From assembly GCA_023136815.1 (NCBI GenBank), contig JAGLQM010000049.1, positions 1 through 6,383 of the forward strand: a stretch of DNA of 6,383 nt. The letters run 5' to 3'. This document shows, in pieces, positions 1-6,354 of this stretch (positions are counted from its first letter, which is position 1; each line of letters opens with the position of its first letter). The notes beneath the pieces are model-generated. The model saw only the letters and a list, made by a program, of their open reading frames with translations, did no database searches and was not told the DNA's origin. Source of the DNA: Thermoplasmata archaeon. GTDB taxonomy: Archaea; Thermoplasmatota; Thermoplasmata; SG8-5. A program made the position numbers and the translations under genes.

Positions 1-2
1 AT

Positions 3-107
3 TTACAAGCCCTTGCAAAATACGATCTTGTCGAGCTTCGGAGGTCGGGCCGTTCCCTGAAACCCTGCTCTATTGTAACACATTTGGAAGTTGTTTTTGG
101 AGGTTAA
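3..107 (+). CDS. C-terminal tail of an upstream gene, possibly a winged-helix protein (partial)
   Basis: The third forward frame is open from the window edge to a TAA at 105-107 and gives 34 residues. The start lies outside the window. The segment ALAKYDLVELRRSGRSLKP reads like the recognition helix and wing of a small winged-helix regulator, where a leucine-rich helix is followed by a 'GLVE..R.GR' turn; this is a resemblance only. Frame 1 stops at 58-60. Frame 2 stays open to about 175 but has an implausible Cys/Phe/Tyr-rich composition. The reading is therefore the best of three, not certain. If it is real, about 160 bp of AT-rich DNA and a promoter separate it from the next gene, so it would belong to a different transcription unit. 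Confidence 0.4.
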   Translation, partial: LQALAKYDLVELRRSGRSLKPCSIVTHLEVVFGG

Positions 108-111
108 TTAC

Positions 112-172
112 GTTTTATACCATAATACTTAAAAAAAATATACTGGCCACCTATTTTATGTTTTACACCATA
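112..172. repeat. Pair of 13-bp imperfect direct repeats upstream of the operon promoter
   Basis: GTTTTATACCATA (112-124) and GTTTTACACCATA (160-172) match at 12 of 13 bases, with start points 48 bp apart. Both lie 40-100 bp upstream of the TATA-like element, where an archaeal activator or repressor could bind. The DNA is AT-rich, so chance recurrence is possible, but the GC-containing ACCATA core makes the match more notable than a plain A/T run. No function can be assigned. Confidence 0.4.
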
Positions 173-177
173 TAGTG
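166..177. promoter_or_regulatory. 12-bp near-palindrome, possible operator
   Basis: CACCATATAGTG is a dyad in which five of six base pairs are symmetric; the only mismatch is position 4 against position 9. It overlaps the second direct-repeat copy and lies about 35 bp upstream of the TATA-like box. Its size suits one turn of a dimeric winged-helix regulator. This is a short motif in AT-rich DNA, and the first repeat copy does not share the dyad, so the regulatory role is speculative. Confidence 0.25.
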
Positions 178-203
178 GAATTAAGATAAAAATAGGCAAA
201 TAA

Positions 204-220
204 TAGCGAAATATATTTAA
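204..220 (+). promoter_or_regulatory. Archaeal-type TATA box with purine-rich BRE-like flank
   Basis: ATATATTTAA (211-220) follows AGCGAA, a purine-rich stretch in the position of the TFB recognition element. Archaeal transcription normally starts about 25 bp downstream of the TATA centre, here near 238-243. That gives a leader of roughly 25-30 nt holding the ribosome-binding site for the gene at 268. The element is the best TATA match in the gap and sits just before the first gene of a run of closely spaced genes, so it probably drives the whole operon. Confidence 0.6.
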
Positions 221-267
221 ATGTGTAGAGATATTACTTAGACAGGTCAAGAAAGAGAGGAATTAAG

Positions 268-777
268 ATGAAAGCTAAAAAATATGAGAACGTAGAATTC
301 GTTATCAACCATTCCGGCGATGACAGCATGAAGCTTAGTTTGGTCTGGAAAAAAGGCGGTCTTTACCTGTCTCTCTCCGGCCTGTTTCTCACAGACGGTT
401 CAACATGGTACGAACTGCCTGTGAAGGATTTGGAGACTATTAGTGTCGTAAATGATGAGCCTCTTAAACTTCGTTTGAAGATTCCCTCTTTAGAGATTCT
501 GGTTTCTGGCCAGAGGGCAGAGCGGCTTCTTGCCCTGAGACATTTTCTGTTGCCTTCTATCTCCGATGAAGGTGGTATTGACAAATTAAATTCATTATTA
601 CGATTCAGAGCTTTGGGAATCTGTGAAGTTGAGGTTTTATCAAAATTACTGAATGTGAATGCCCAGAAAATCGAGGAAATCATATCTGTGGCAAAGGAGA
701 AAGGCTATATCAGCCGGGAGGGCGAAGTCACAGAACTTGGCAACTCTCAAATAGCTGCAAAGGAGGATGTGAAATAA
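268..777 (+). CDS. CheF-like (DUF439-type) taxis adaptor with C-terminal winged helix
   Basis: A 169-residue soluble protein. Residues about 20-97 form a run of beta-strands ending in a helix: L-x-W-x-x-GGLYLS, then the 'WYELPVKDLETISV' segment, then a leucine-rich helix around 84-96. This pattern recalls the N-terminal domain of archaeal CheF, which bridges CheY/CheC/CheD and the archaellum switch (ArlCDE). Residues about 103-160 fit a winged helix: a leucine-rich first helix, a second helix with VEVLSKLLNVNA, a recognition helix, and the wing KGYISREGEVTELG. It is clearly shorter than the CheF proteins I know, which are roughly 250-300 residues. The ATG follows AGAGAGG (254-260) at 7 nt. 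The frame upstream has no other start before a TAG at 226-228, so the start is firm. It is the first gene of the operon. The CheF call rests on pattern recognition; a PH-like or unrelated domain is possible. No archaellum genes are visible here. Confidence 0.55.
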   Translation: MKAKKYENVEFVINHSGDDSMKLSLVWKKGGLYLSLSGLFLTDGSTWYELPVKDLETISVVNDEPLKLRLKIPSLEILVSGQRAERLLALRHFLLPSISDEGGIDKLNSLLRFRALGICEVEVLSKLLNVNAQKIEEIISVAKEKGYISREGEVTELGNSQIAAKEDVK

Positions 778-845
778 TGAAATTATATGGCATAAATTGC
801 ACTGTATTTCATTATAAACCTGCTACGAAGTGGGGGGCTGAATAA
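777..845 (+). CDS. 22-residue micro-ORF bridging the first two genes
   Basis: The ATG at 777 shares its A with the TAA stop of the upstream gene (775-777). Its own TAA (843-845) shares its last A with the ATG of the next gene (845), so both junctions read TAATG. A consensus Shine-Dalgarno AGGAGG lies at 761-766, 10 nt before this ATG. It has no other useful start in reach: the ATG at 767 meets TGA at once, and the next gene starts 78 nt away. The peptide begins MKLYGINCTVF and contains one Cys and one Trp. It is hydrophilic, with no membrane segment and no family I recognise. It may be a functional micropeptide, or a device that carries ribosomes from the CheF-like gene to the V4R gene by termination-reinitiation. 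Confidence 0.5.
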   Translation: MKLYGINCTVFHYKPATKWGAE

Positions 846-1735
846 TGGAGAAAACCAATGAGTTCAGCAGTTTCGCAGAAACCGTTGCATCCCTGGGAAC
901 GCTCACAAAGCTGGAATCTGCTGTTTCTGCTGCCATCAAGAATTCAAAGGTTCCGCCCAAAGAAACAAGAAAGTTTCTGAAGTGCATGAGCATCCAGGAA
1001 GCCAGCAACACTGCTCTTTTCCAGTTCATGAGGCAATTATTTGACAAAATTGGCATGGGCCAGCTACAGCTTATTAGGAATGATATCTTCAGATATGATT
1101 TTGCAATAGATGATTCTCCTGTTCACAAGCTCTATCCTCATATTAGAGGAAAAAAGACCTGTTACATAACCGCAGAATCATTTGCTTCATTCTTCTCAAA
1201 GGATCTTGGGCTGCCTGGAACTGCCGAGGAAGTGGCATGCAAGAATTCCGGTGACTCAAGATGTGAGTTTGCGATATCCTTGCAGCCGCTGGCTGTTTAT
1301 CAACTGGCACTTGATGAGGATGATAAGGCCATAATCAACGGCATCATGGACGGTTACAATACAACAAAAATCGCAGATTCCCTTGGCATGGCAGAGGAGG
1401 AAACACTCTACCGCATGAATATCCTGAAAAAGTACAAGATACTGGATGACGGATACAACATGACAGAGATAGGTGAGACATACCAGAAATATGGTGAAGG
1501 TATGGGTGGCGAGGAGGAAGATTTCATGCCGCCATGGAAGGACATGGCTGAAATTTCCAATGCTATTTCTGCATCCACATCATTTGCAGAGGCATTTACC
1601 GAGACTGCAAACGGTGAACCAATTTGGGATGTGGAAGAGAAGGATATTGTGAATCTGGCTGACGAGGCCAAGAAGAGTATGAGTTTTGCAGAATTACTAT
1701 CGAAACAAATAAAAAGTGATGATACGGAGGACTAG
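845..1735 (+). CDS. V4R-domain sensor with winged helix and acidic tail
   Basis: A 296-residue soluble protein. Residues about 55-145 fit the V4R (4-vinyl reductase) fold, a small-molecule-binding domain found in archaeal regulators and in bacteriochlorophyll biosynthesis. The diagnostic part is Cys106 in KKTCYITAESFASFF, followed by Cys132 and Cys140 in ACKNSGDSRCEFAIS. This C...C-x7-C set is the usual metal-binding cluster, and the 'GD.RCEF' ending is characteristic. Residues about 157-217 form a winged helix (IINGIMDGYNTTKIADSLGM, then a wing near ILDDGYNMTEIG). Residues about 217-296 are acidic and probably flexible or helical. The ATG overlaps the micro-ORF stop, and a TGA in frame at 839-841 excludes a longer start. 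The upstream GGGGGG (832-837) can act as a Shine-Dalgarno only with a G-U wobble, which fits coupled translation. It probably senses a ligand or metal and passes the state to the adjacent ATPase or to DNA; the ligand is unknown. Confidence 0.75.
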   Translation: MEKTNEFSSFAETVASLGTLTKLESAVSAAIKNSKVPPKETRKFLKCMSIQEASNTALFQFMRQLFDKIGMGQLQLIRNDIFRYDFAIDDSPVHKLYPHIRGKKTCYITAESFASFFSKDLGLPGTAEEVACKNSGDSRCEFAISLQPLAVYQLALDEDDKAIINGIMDGYNTTKIADSLGMAEEETLYRMNILKKYKILDDGYNMTEIGETYQKYGEGMGGEEEDFMPPWKDMAEISNAISASTSFAEAFTETANGEPIWDVEEKDIVNLADEAKKSMSFAELLSKQIKSDDTED

Positions 1736-1738
1736 GAT

Positions 1739-2614
1739 ATGGCAAGAATTAATACCGGGATATATGGGCTGGATCAACTCATAGAAGGTGGAGTGAGGGA
1801 TAACACAGCGGTAGTTATAGTGGGTTCCAGTGGTACAGGTAAGACAACATTCGCCATGCAATTTCTTATGCACGGCATAGAAAACGGGGAACAGGGACTT
1901 TATATTACAATGGAAGAGTCACCAGAGCAGCTAATGAAAGAAGCTGAATTGCTGGGCTGGGACATGAAAAAGCACTACGAAAAGTCACTTTTCTTCATCC
2001 ACTTGAAGGGCAAGAACTTCAAGAAGATGATTGATGAACAGATTCCCCAGCTGGTCAAGGCTAGAAGCGATTATGACATCAAAACTCGAGTCGTTATCGA
2101 CCCCATGACACCTGTTATCTGGGCCACTGATGACAAACTTCAGCAGAGGGAACTTATTGGAAAACTCTTCTACACTCTGAAGGAACTGGGTGTGGTCATG
2201 GCAACTGTGGAAGAGCACTCGAAACCAGGCGAGATTGTCGGTGAGGATGTGCTTCTGCCTGTATATCTGGCTGATGGTGTTGTGAGCCTGGAATACTACC
2301 CCATCGGAGGTGCTTTCAACCGAACCTTGAAGATAATCAAGATGAGGGGAACCCATCACGGAGAGGGAGTGTACCCATACATCTTTGCCAGAGGTGCAGG
2401 AGTAATAATCAGAACCTCACCAGCCGAGGCAGTGAAGGCAGAAGAGGGTGAAGATTTCAGTGCGGTATTTGACGAGGCTATAAAGACTGCTGAATTCATC
2501 AAGGCACCTGAAAATGTGATTGAAAAACTCAAGATCATGAAGGATGGTTGGACATACAATTACTCACCGGAAGAGGTACTCCAAGTGATGTTCGACTCCT
2601 ATGGATTAGAGTAG
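1739..2614 (+). CDS. Single-domain KaiC-like RecA-fold ATPase
   Basis: A 291-residue cytoplasmic ATPase of the KaiC/RadA superfamily. The N-terminus INTGIYGLDQLIEGGV is the KaiC signature. Walker A is GSSGTGKTT (residues 29-37). The paired catalytic glutamates are E59-E60 in YITMEESPEQL, followed by the typical ELLGWD. Walker B is RVVID (117-121). The KMRGTHH segment (201-207) matches the 'KLRGT.H' stretch that reaches the neighbouring subunit's ATP in KaiC hexamers. All expected ATPase residues are present. There is one domain, unlike the double-domain cyanobacterial clock protein. After about residue 225 there is an extension of some 65 residues, acidic and helical, of unknown role. GGAGG at 1726-1730 precedes the ATG by 8 nt, and only 3 bp separate it from the V4R gene. 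It probably works as an ATP-driven, possibly autophosphorylating switch with its neighbours. ArlH is less likely because ArlH homologues generally lack the catalytic glutamate pair. Confidence 0.88.
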   Translation: MARINTGIYGLDQLIEGGVRDNTAVVIVGSSGTGKTTFAMQFLMHGIENGEQGLYITMEESPEQLMKEAELLGWDMKKHYEKSLFFIHLKGKNFKKMIDEQIPQLVKARSDYDIKTRVVIDPMTPVIWATDDKLQQRELIGKLFYTLKELGVVMATVEEHSKPGEIVGEDVLLPVYLADGVVSLEYYPIGGAFNRTLKIIKMRGTHHGEGVYPYIFARGAGVIIRTSPAEAVKAEEGEDFSAVFDEAIKTAEFIKAPENVIEKLKIMKDGWTYNYSPEEVLQVMFDSYGLE

Positions 2615-2634
2615 GTCCCTGAAGGAGGGTTAGG

Positions 2635-3426
2635 ATGGTAGATAAAAAGAAGATCGACAAGAGAATGGAGGCAAAGTCCGTTGTCCAGCTGAAGCATATG
2701 TTCGATATGGAGCTGCGGCATATCAAGGATGACAATGGCATAGACATGCTCATGTTCGTTGGTATTGACGGCAGAATATTCGCTTCCATAATCCCACCTG
2801 TTTTGGATCCCATCCAGTTTAAGTTTCTGAATCTGGTGAAGGGCAACCTCAATTCACTATGCAGTCAATTAAAAGGAGACAAGATGAAGATCAGTATTCA
2901 ACAGTATGAGTTCGGAAGCGTAATCATCTCTGGCATAGGAAATAATAGCTTTCTTGCCTCGATTTTAACCACCCCGTTGGATATTGATTCCATGGGTCCA
3001 ACAGTAACCAATATCATCAATGGAAGCACGGTGCTGAATCATCTTTTCGAGCAGCGGCCTATTACTGCTGAGGGCATAGAGATTTATGATAAAGTGGTCC
3101 AGGACGAGCTTACCAGGCTTACCAGACAGCTGTTCGTTGAGAAATTTGAGGAAACCCGTGGATATAAGAGAAACATAGCACTTCTAAAATTCCTCAAGCA
3201 GAAGATCAGCAGCGTTGTTGGCATAGGTGCAGTTGACGAGATAATCACGATAACAATGAACGAGCTAGGGACAAGTGCTTCTTACATGAAAGACAAGGAC
3301 TGGCTGAAGTTCGTAAATATGGTCATTGAAAATCATATTAAGGAAAGAAGTGGCGATATAGTTGCTGATGAGTGCAAGAGAACCTGGGTACCAGAGGTGG
3401 AACGGAAATTAAAGTCATTTGTATAA
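2635..3426 (+). CDS. Roadblock/LC7-like protein with helical C-terminal domain
   Basis: A 263-residue soluble protein. After a lysine-rich start, residues about 15-135 have the order of a roadblock/LC7 fold: a helix, the strand pair IDMLMFVGIDGRIFAS, a long helix (59-80), then a strand run KISIQQYEFGSVIISGIGNNSFLASIL and a final helix. Roadblock proteins form dimers that regulate small GTPases (as MglB does MglA) or act as scaffold platforms. Residues about 145-263 appear mostly helical and match no family I can name; conserved-looking parts are FVEKFEETRGY, ISSVVGIGAVDEII and DECKRTWVPEVERKL. GGAGGG (2624-2629) lies 5 nt before the ATG, and the gap to the KaiC-like gene is 20 bp. No GTPase gene is nearby, so the ATPase is the obvious candidate partner (inference). 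The roadblock call is from pattern only. Confidence 0.6.
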   Translation: MVDKKKIDKRMEAKSVVQLKHMFDMELRHIKDDNGIDMLMFVGIDGRIFASIIPPVLDPIQFKFLNLVKGNLNSLCSQLKGDKMKISIQQYEFGSVIISGIGNNSFLASILTTPLDIDSMGPTVTNIINGSTVLNHLFEQRPITAEGIEIYDKVVQDELTRLTRQLFVEKFEETRGYKRNIALLKFLKQKISSVVGIGAVDEIITITMNELGTSASYMKDKDWLKFVNMVIENHIKERSGDIVADECKRTWVPEVERKLKSFV

Positions 3427-3435
3427 TAGACTGGG

Positions 3436-3699
3436 ATGGGAAGAATGGCAAAATCAAGTGGTAAATCCACCAAAAAGAGTGGGAATACTAAAAACGCCAG
3501 CACTAAAGCTGAAAAAGAAGCAGAAAAAGATACTTCTACCAAGGTTTCTGAAGGCCAAACCACTGCCAGCAAAAAATCAACAACCGCTCTTTCAAATAAA
3601 AAAATAGTCTCTTCAAAGAAGGAAATCAAAAAGGCATCTAGTAAAGAGAAAGAAGTCAAAGAGGCAAAGCCAAAAAAGGCCACCGCAAAAAAAGAATCT
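3436..3699 (+). repeat. Sequence encoding the N-terminal Lys/Ser/Thr-rich low-complexity tract
   Basis: Codes for residues 1-88 of the large modular protein. The DNA is A-rich, with many AAA/AAG codons interrupted by Ser, Thr and Ala codons. The peptide is strongly basic, lacks hydrophobic residues able to form a core, and resembles histone H1-type or bacterial AlgP-type tails. It ends just before the zinc finger, so a basic arm lies next to a potential nucleic-acid-binding or dimerising finger. Confidence 0.7.
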
Positions 3700-6354
3700 A
3701 CATTGAAGTGCAAATTTTGCCAGAAAACCATAAAAGACCAGAAGACCTTGAAAATCCACGAAAGAAATTGCCAGACCAAGAAAGATCAGCAAACTGAGAA
3801 AAAACTCAAGGCCTCCATGCTCAAGATGAAGGATGATTTTGAAGATCAACAGCAGTCCATTGTTAAGCAGTTCCAGAAGCGCGAAGATGCGCTTCAAAAT
3901 GAACTGGACGAGATGCGGACAGTTCTGAGAATGGAGCTTGACAAGCACCGGAAAGAGTTAGAGATGATTCGTAAGGTCGAGAAACAGGTTGCAGAGGTAG
4001 TCAGAAAACAGCCCGAGTTAGCCCACGAATCTGGAGAAGAATTGATTCATATGATGGATGGCCAGCCTAGGGCCATTGATATGATTCCAATACCCTTGCC
4101 AAATATTCCCAAGAAAAAAATTGAGCCAGTACCCATGGAGATAGAAGAGTTTTCTTCGAATATTGAACCGAAGATAGAGCATCTTCCTGTAATTGAACTG
4201 AAAGAAGAACACCCTCCGGTTCCGGAAGCTAATGTTGAATCAGTCACAGAAATACATCCCGGTCCCGTTTCCATCCCTGAGCCAGTTCCGACAATAACTG
4301 GCCTTTCCAAAGAGGAGATTGAAGAACTGGTGAAATCCCTTCTCAAGGTTTCTTCAAATGGTGTGCCAGATCTTGAGGAACTGAAGACAAAGAACCGTCA
4401 GATTTCTGGTAGACTTGATGCTCTGGATTCTAAGTTGGACCGGTTCGATACAGATATAGAAAATAAACTCGATAAAATCGGGAAAAAGTCGAATCTCAGG
4501 AATTTGGAAAAAGAACTGAACAAGGTTTCCGACCGTGTTCTGGATATGATGGAAGAGATTGGTTTTGGTGAGAATTTGAGTGTTACCAAGATACCTCCCA
4601 CCATTCTGGAAATTGTCTATCAAGCCACATTGGATGATATTCATTTCGAGATTGTTAGGACCAAGGGTGCCCAGGATGCAGAAACCATTGCCAGAGCCGC
4701 CCTTGAAGAAGTCCGGCTCAAAACAAGTGGAAGTGAGCTTTTCATGTTCGATGGGCGAAAAATAGTAACTGATAATCTGGCTCGTTCCATTGGGGCCAAT
4801 ATGATTTCGGCCAAGCAGATTCAGACAACCTATGACGTGCTTCTGGACCGGCTTCTGGAAACTCTGCCCCATCACAAGGCAAAGAACTTTCAGGGCATGA
4901 TAAAGGTCAAGAGCCAGGAGTTTGCAGTGGACCGCGCCACGGTCCTCTCAAATAAATACAATCACCTGGAGAAGGTTATGGAGTCCACCAGCCAGATGGT
5001 TGCGGCCATATCTGCCCAGGCCAATGCCAGGAACCTTGAGATTCAAGAAACCCTGGATGACATCAAGAACAATCTGCTGGCTACCAAGGCCAGTCAGGAA
5101 GATATTGACCTTATGAGGATAAAGATGCAGGAGCAGGATGAGAAGGATATCCGGCTGGACAATGAACTGGCACTTCTCAAGGTCGAGATTGAGATGCGGG
5201 AGCAAATTAGGGTCAATGAGCAGGATGAAGAACCAGCAATTATTGTTCCTGGGGAAACAATTGATGTCGAGGAAATAATAAAAGATACAAAGGAAATTGC
5301 GGAACCTAAGCCAGATATTTCACCGGCAGTGTTGGAATCAATTCAGAATGGCGCAAGTTCCAAGACCGCTATTATTCGGGAGACTGGTCTGGAAGAGGAT
5401 GATATTCTTGAGGCCATTGTTGGGCTTCTGAAGGACAAGAAGGTTATCGATAAGAAAATCGGCAAGCGAACCAAATATTTAACGCCAGAGCAAGACCTCA
5501 ATGAAAAATTGGAGGCCGATGAAAAGAAAAAGGGCGTCATGCCTTCAAAGAAGGTCATTCCAAGGCCAGAAGATAAGAAGTCTGCGCTTTCAATGAAAGT
5601 GATAAAGAAAGAAGATAAGAAGGCTGAAAAATCTAAAGACAAAAAACCAGCCAAGAAAGTAGATGTAAGTCCACCCAGGAAAACAGGCGAAAGTTTGCCC
5701 GATAAAAAAGAACCAGTAAAAAAGAAGCAAACTGGAAAGAAGGAAGATAAATCAGACTCCAAAAAGGCGATTTTGAAGAAAGAATTGAAGACGCCAGCAA
5801 AGAAAGAAGAAAAGAAAAAGCTGGCTGATAAAAAACAAAAAGAACCTCCAAAGGAAGAGAAGAAAGCTTCCAAAAAGGATGAAGCAGAACCCAAAAAGGC
5901 AGAAAAAGAGCCAGAGGTTGAGCAAAAAAAGGAAAAAGCTTCCCCTGCCAAGGATAAAGATAAGCCCAAGGAAGAAGAAAAGAAGTCTGCCTCCCTTTCT
6001 AAGAAAGTGATATCCCCTTCAAAAGAAGGGAAATCATCTTCAAAGGAAGATGTACCCAAAGAGAAACATGTGGATGATGACCTGCCATTCATCATAAAGA
6101 AACTGGAAGACCTTTCTGACGACGAGCGGCGTGTCTTGAATATCATGTCCGAGGATGGCATGACCATTTCCGGTATCCAGTCAAAGGTTGGCAAGGATAT
6201 GAAGCGTTTCGCTCTGCTTCGAGCTTTGCGGGTTCTCATAGATTCTGGATATGTTGGAATAATCACAAAAGGCCGAACTGGCCTTTATCAGAAAATTAAT
6301 GTCACAAAAATGGATAAAATGAACAAAAATGAAAACTCAAAGGAGGTAAAGTAA
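3436..6354 (+). CDS. Large modular protein: C2HC zinc finger, coiled coils, two winged helices, lysine-rich tails
   Basis: A 972-residue protein with no signal peptide or membrane segment. In order: residues 1-88 are a Lys/Ser/Thr/Ala-rich disordered tract; 90-113 are a zinc finger with Cys92-x2-Cys95-x12-His108-x3-Cys112; 114-192 are a charged coiled coil; 214-290 are a Pro/Glu-rich linker; 291-375 are a second coiled coil; 380-495 look globular (PPTILEIVYQATLDDIHFEIV, LFMFDGRKIV); 505-595 are a third coiled coil; 627-684 are a winged helix (AVLESIQNGASSKTAIIRET); 690-880 are a lysine-rich tail; and 884-955 are a second winged helix (ERRVLNIMSEDGMTISGIQS). I know no family with this whole order. 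The architecture suggests an elongated scaffold that binds DNA or another polyanion. Upstream in frame is TAG (3427-3429), so the start is the ATG at 3436 or the one at 3445. Neither has a good Shine-Dalgarno, and the gap of 9 bp to the roadblock gene suggests coupling. Confidence 0.85.
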   Translation: MGRMAKSSGKSTKKSGNTKNASTKAEKEAEKDTSTKVSEGQTTASKKSTTALSNKKIVSSKKEIKKASSKEKEVKEAKPKKATAKKESTLKCKFCQKTIKDQKTLKIHERNCQTKKDQQTEKKLKASMLKMKDDFEDQQQSIVKQFQKREDALQNELDEMRTVLRMELDKHRKELEMIRKVEKQVAEVVRKQPELAHESGEELIHMMDGQPRAIDMIPIPLPNIPKKKIEPVPMEIEEFSSNIEPKIEHLPVIELKEEHPPVPEANVESVTEIHPGPVSIPEPVPTITGLSKEEIEELVKSLLKVSSNGVPDLEELKTKNRQISGRLDALDSKLDRFDTDIENKLDKIGKKSNLRNLEKELNKVSDRVLDMMEEIGFGENLSVTKIPPTILEIVYQATLDDIHFEIVRTKGAQDAETIARAALEEVRLKTSGSELFMFDGRKIVTDNLARSIGANMISAKQIQTTYDVLLDRLLETLPHHKAKNFQGMIKVKSQEFAVDRATVLSNKYNHLEKVMESTSQMVAAISAQANARNLEIQETLDDIKNNLLATKASQEDIDLMRIKMQEQDEKDIRLDNELALLKVEIEMREQIRVNEQDEEPAIIVPGETIDVEEIIKDTKEIAEPKPDISPAVLESIQNGASSKTAIIRETGLEEDDILEAIVGLLKDKKVIDKKIGKRTKYLTPEQDLNEKLEADEKKKGVMPSKKVIPRPEDKKSALSMKVIKKEDKKAEKSKDKKPAKKVDVSPPRKTGESLPDKKEPVKKKQTGKKEDKSDSKKAILKKELKTPAKKEEKKKLADKKQKEPPKEEKKASKKDEAEPKKAEKEPEVEQKKEKASPAKDKDKPKEEEKKSASLSKKVISPSKEGKSSSKEDVPKEKHVDDDLPFIIKKLEDLSDDERRVLNIMSEDGMTISGIQSKVGKDMKRFALLRALRVLIDSGYVGIITKGRTGLYQKINVTKMDKMNKNENSKEVK
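5503..6075 (+). repeat. Sequence encoding the H1-like lysine-rich tail, with degenerate KKxx and PAKK repeats
   Basis: Codes for residues about 690-880 of the large protein, lying between its two winged helices. Lys and Glu dominate, with recurring short units: KPAKK (737-741), TPAKK (786-790) and SPAK (836-839), plus SKKVI at 704-708 and 855-859 and the related MKVI at 720-723. The repeats are irregular at both protein and DNA level, so this is compositional low complexity, not a clean tandem array. Such tails bind DNA or RNA nonspecifically and are frequent targets of modification. The length may vary between strains. Confidence 0.75.
6341..6347 (+). promoter_or_regulatory. Consensus Shine-Dalgarno that decides a TTG start
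   Basis: AGGAGGT lies inside the last codons of the large protein gene, 7 nt before the TTG at 6355. No ATG or GTG in a usable frame occurs near it: the ATG at 6361 runs straight into TAG. The site therefore points to TTG as the initiation codon of the next gene. Confidence 0.65.

Noticed and set aside
1..100. Possible structured RNA in the GC-richer start of the window
   Set aside because: No tRNA T-loop or acceptor pairing and no known RNA motif found; a protein tail explains it better.
147..178. Possible stem-loop CCAC-C-TAT / ATAGTGG as a terminator
   Set aside because: The 7-bp stem has a bulge and a 17-nt loop, and no U-run follows; too weak to call a terminator.
1739..2614. ArlH (FlaH) archaellum motor regulator
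   Set aside because: The catalytic Glu pair, the GWD motif and the KMRGTHH segment fit canonical KaiC better, and no ArlI/ArlJ is adjacent.
3419..3607. 62-codon + strand frame overlapping the start of the scaffold gene
   Set aside because: It is a frame-shifted shadow of the A-rich tract; the peptide is Lys-rich nonsense and it overlaps the end of the roadblock gene.
3333..3779. Antisense open frame with a hydrophobic Phe/Leu-rich product that looks membrane-like
   Set aside because: It is the complement of the lysine-rich N-terminal tract and the end of the roadblock gene, with no ribosome-binding site or promoter of its own seen.
5343..6266. Long antisense open frame (307 codons) opposite the end of the scaffold gene
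   Set aside because: It is Ser/Phe-rich because it is the complement of Lys/Glu-rich codons; the + strand frame has clear domains and operon spacing.
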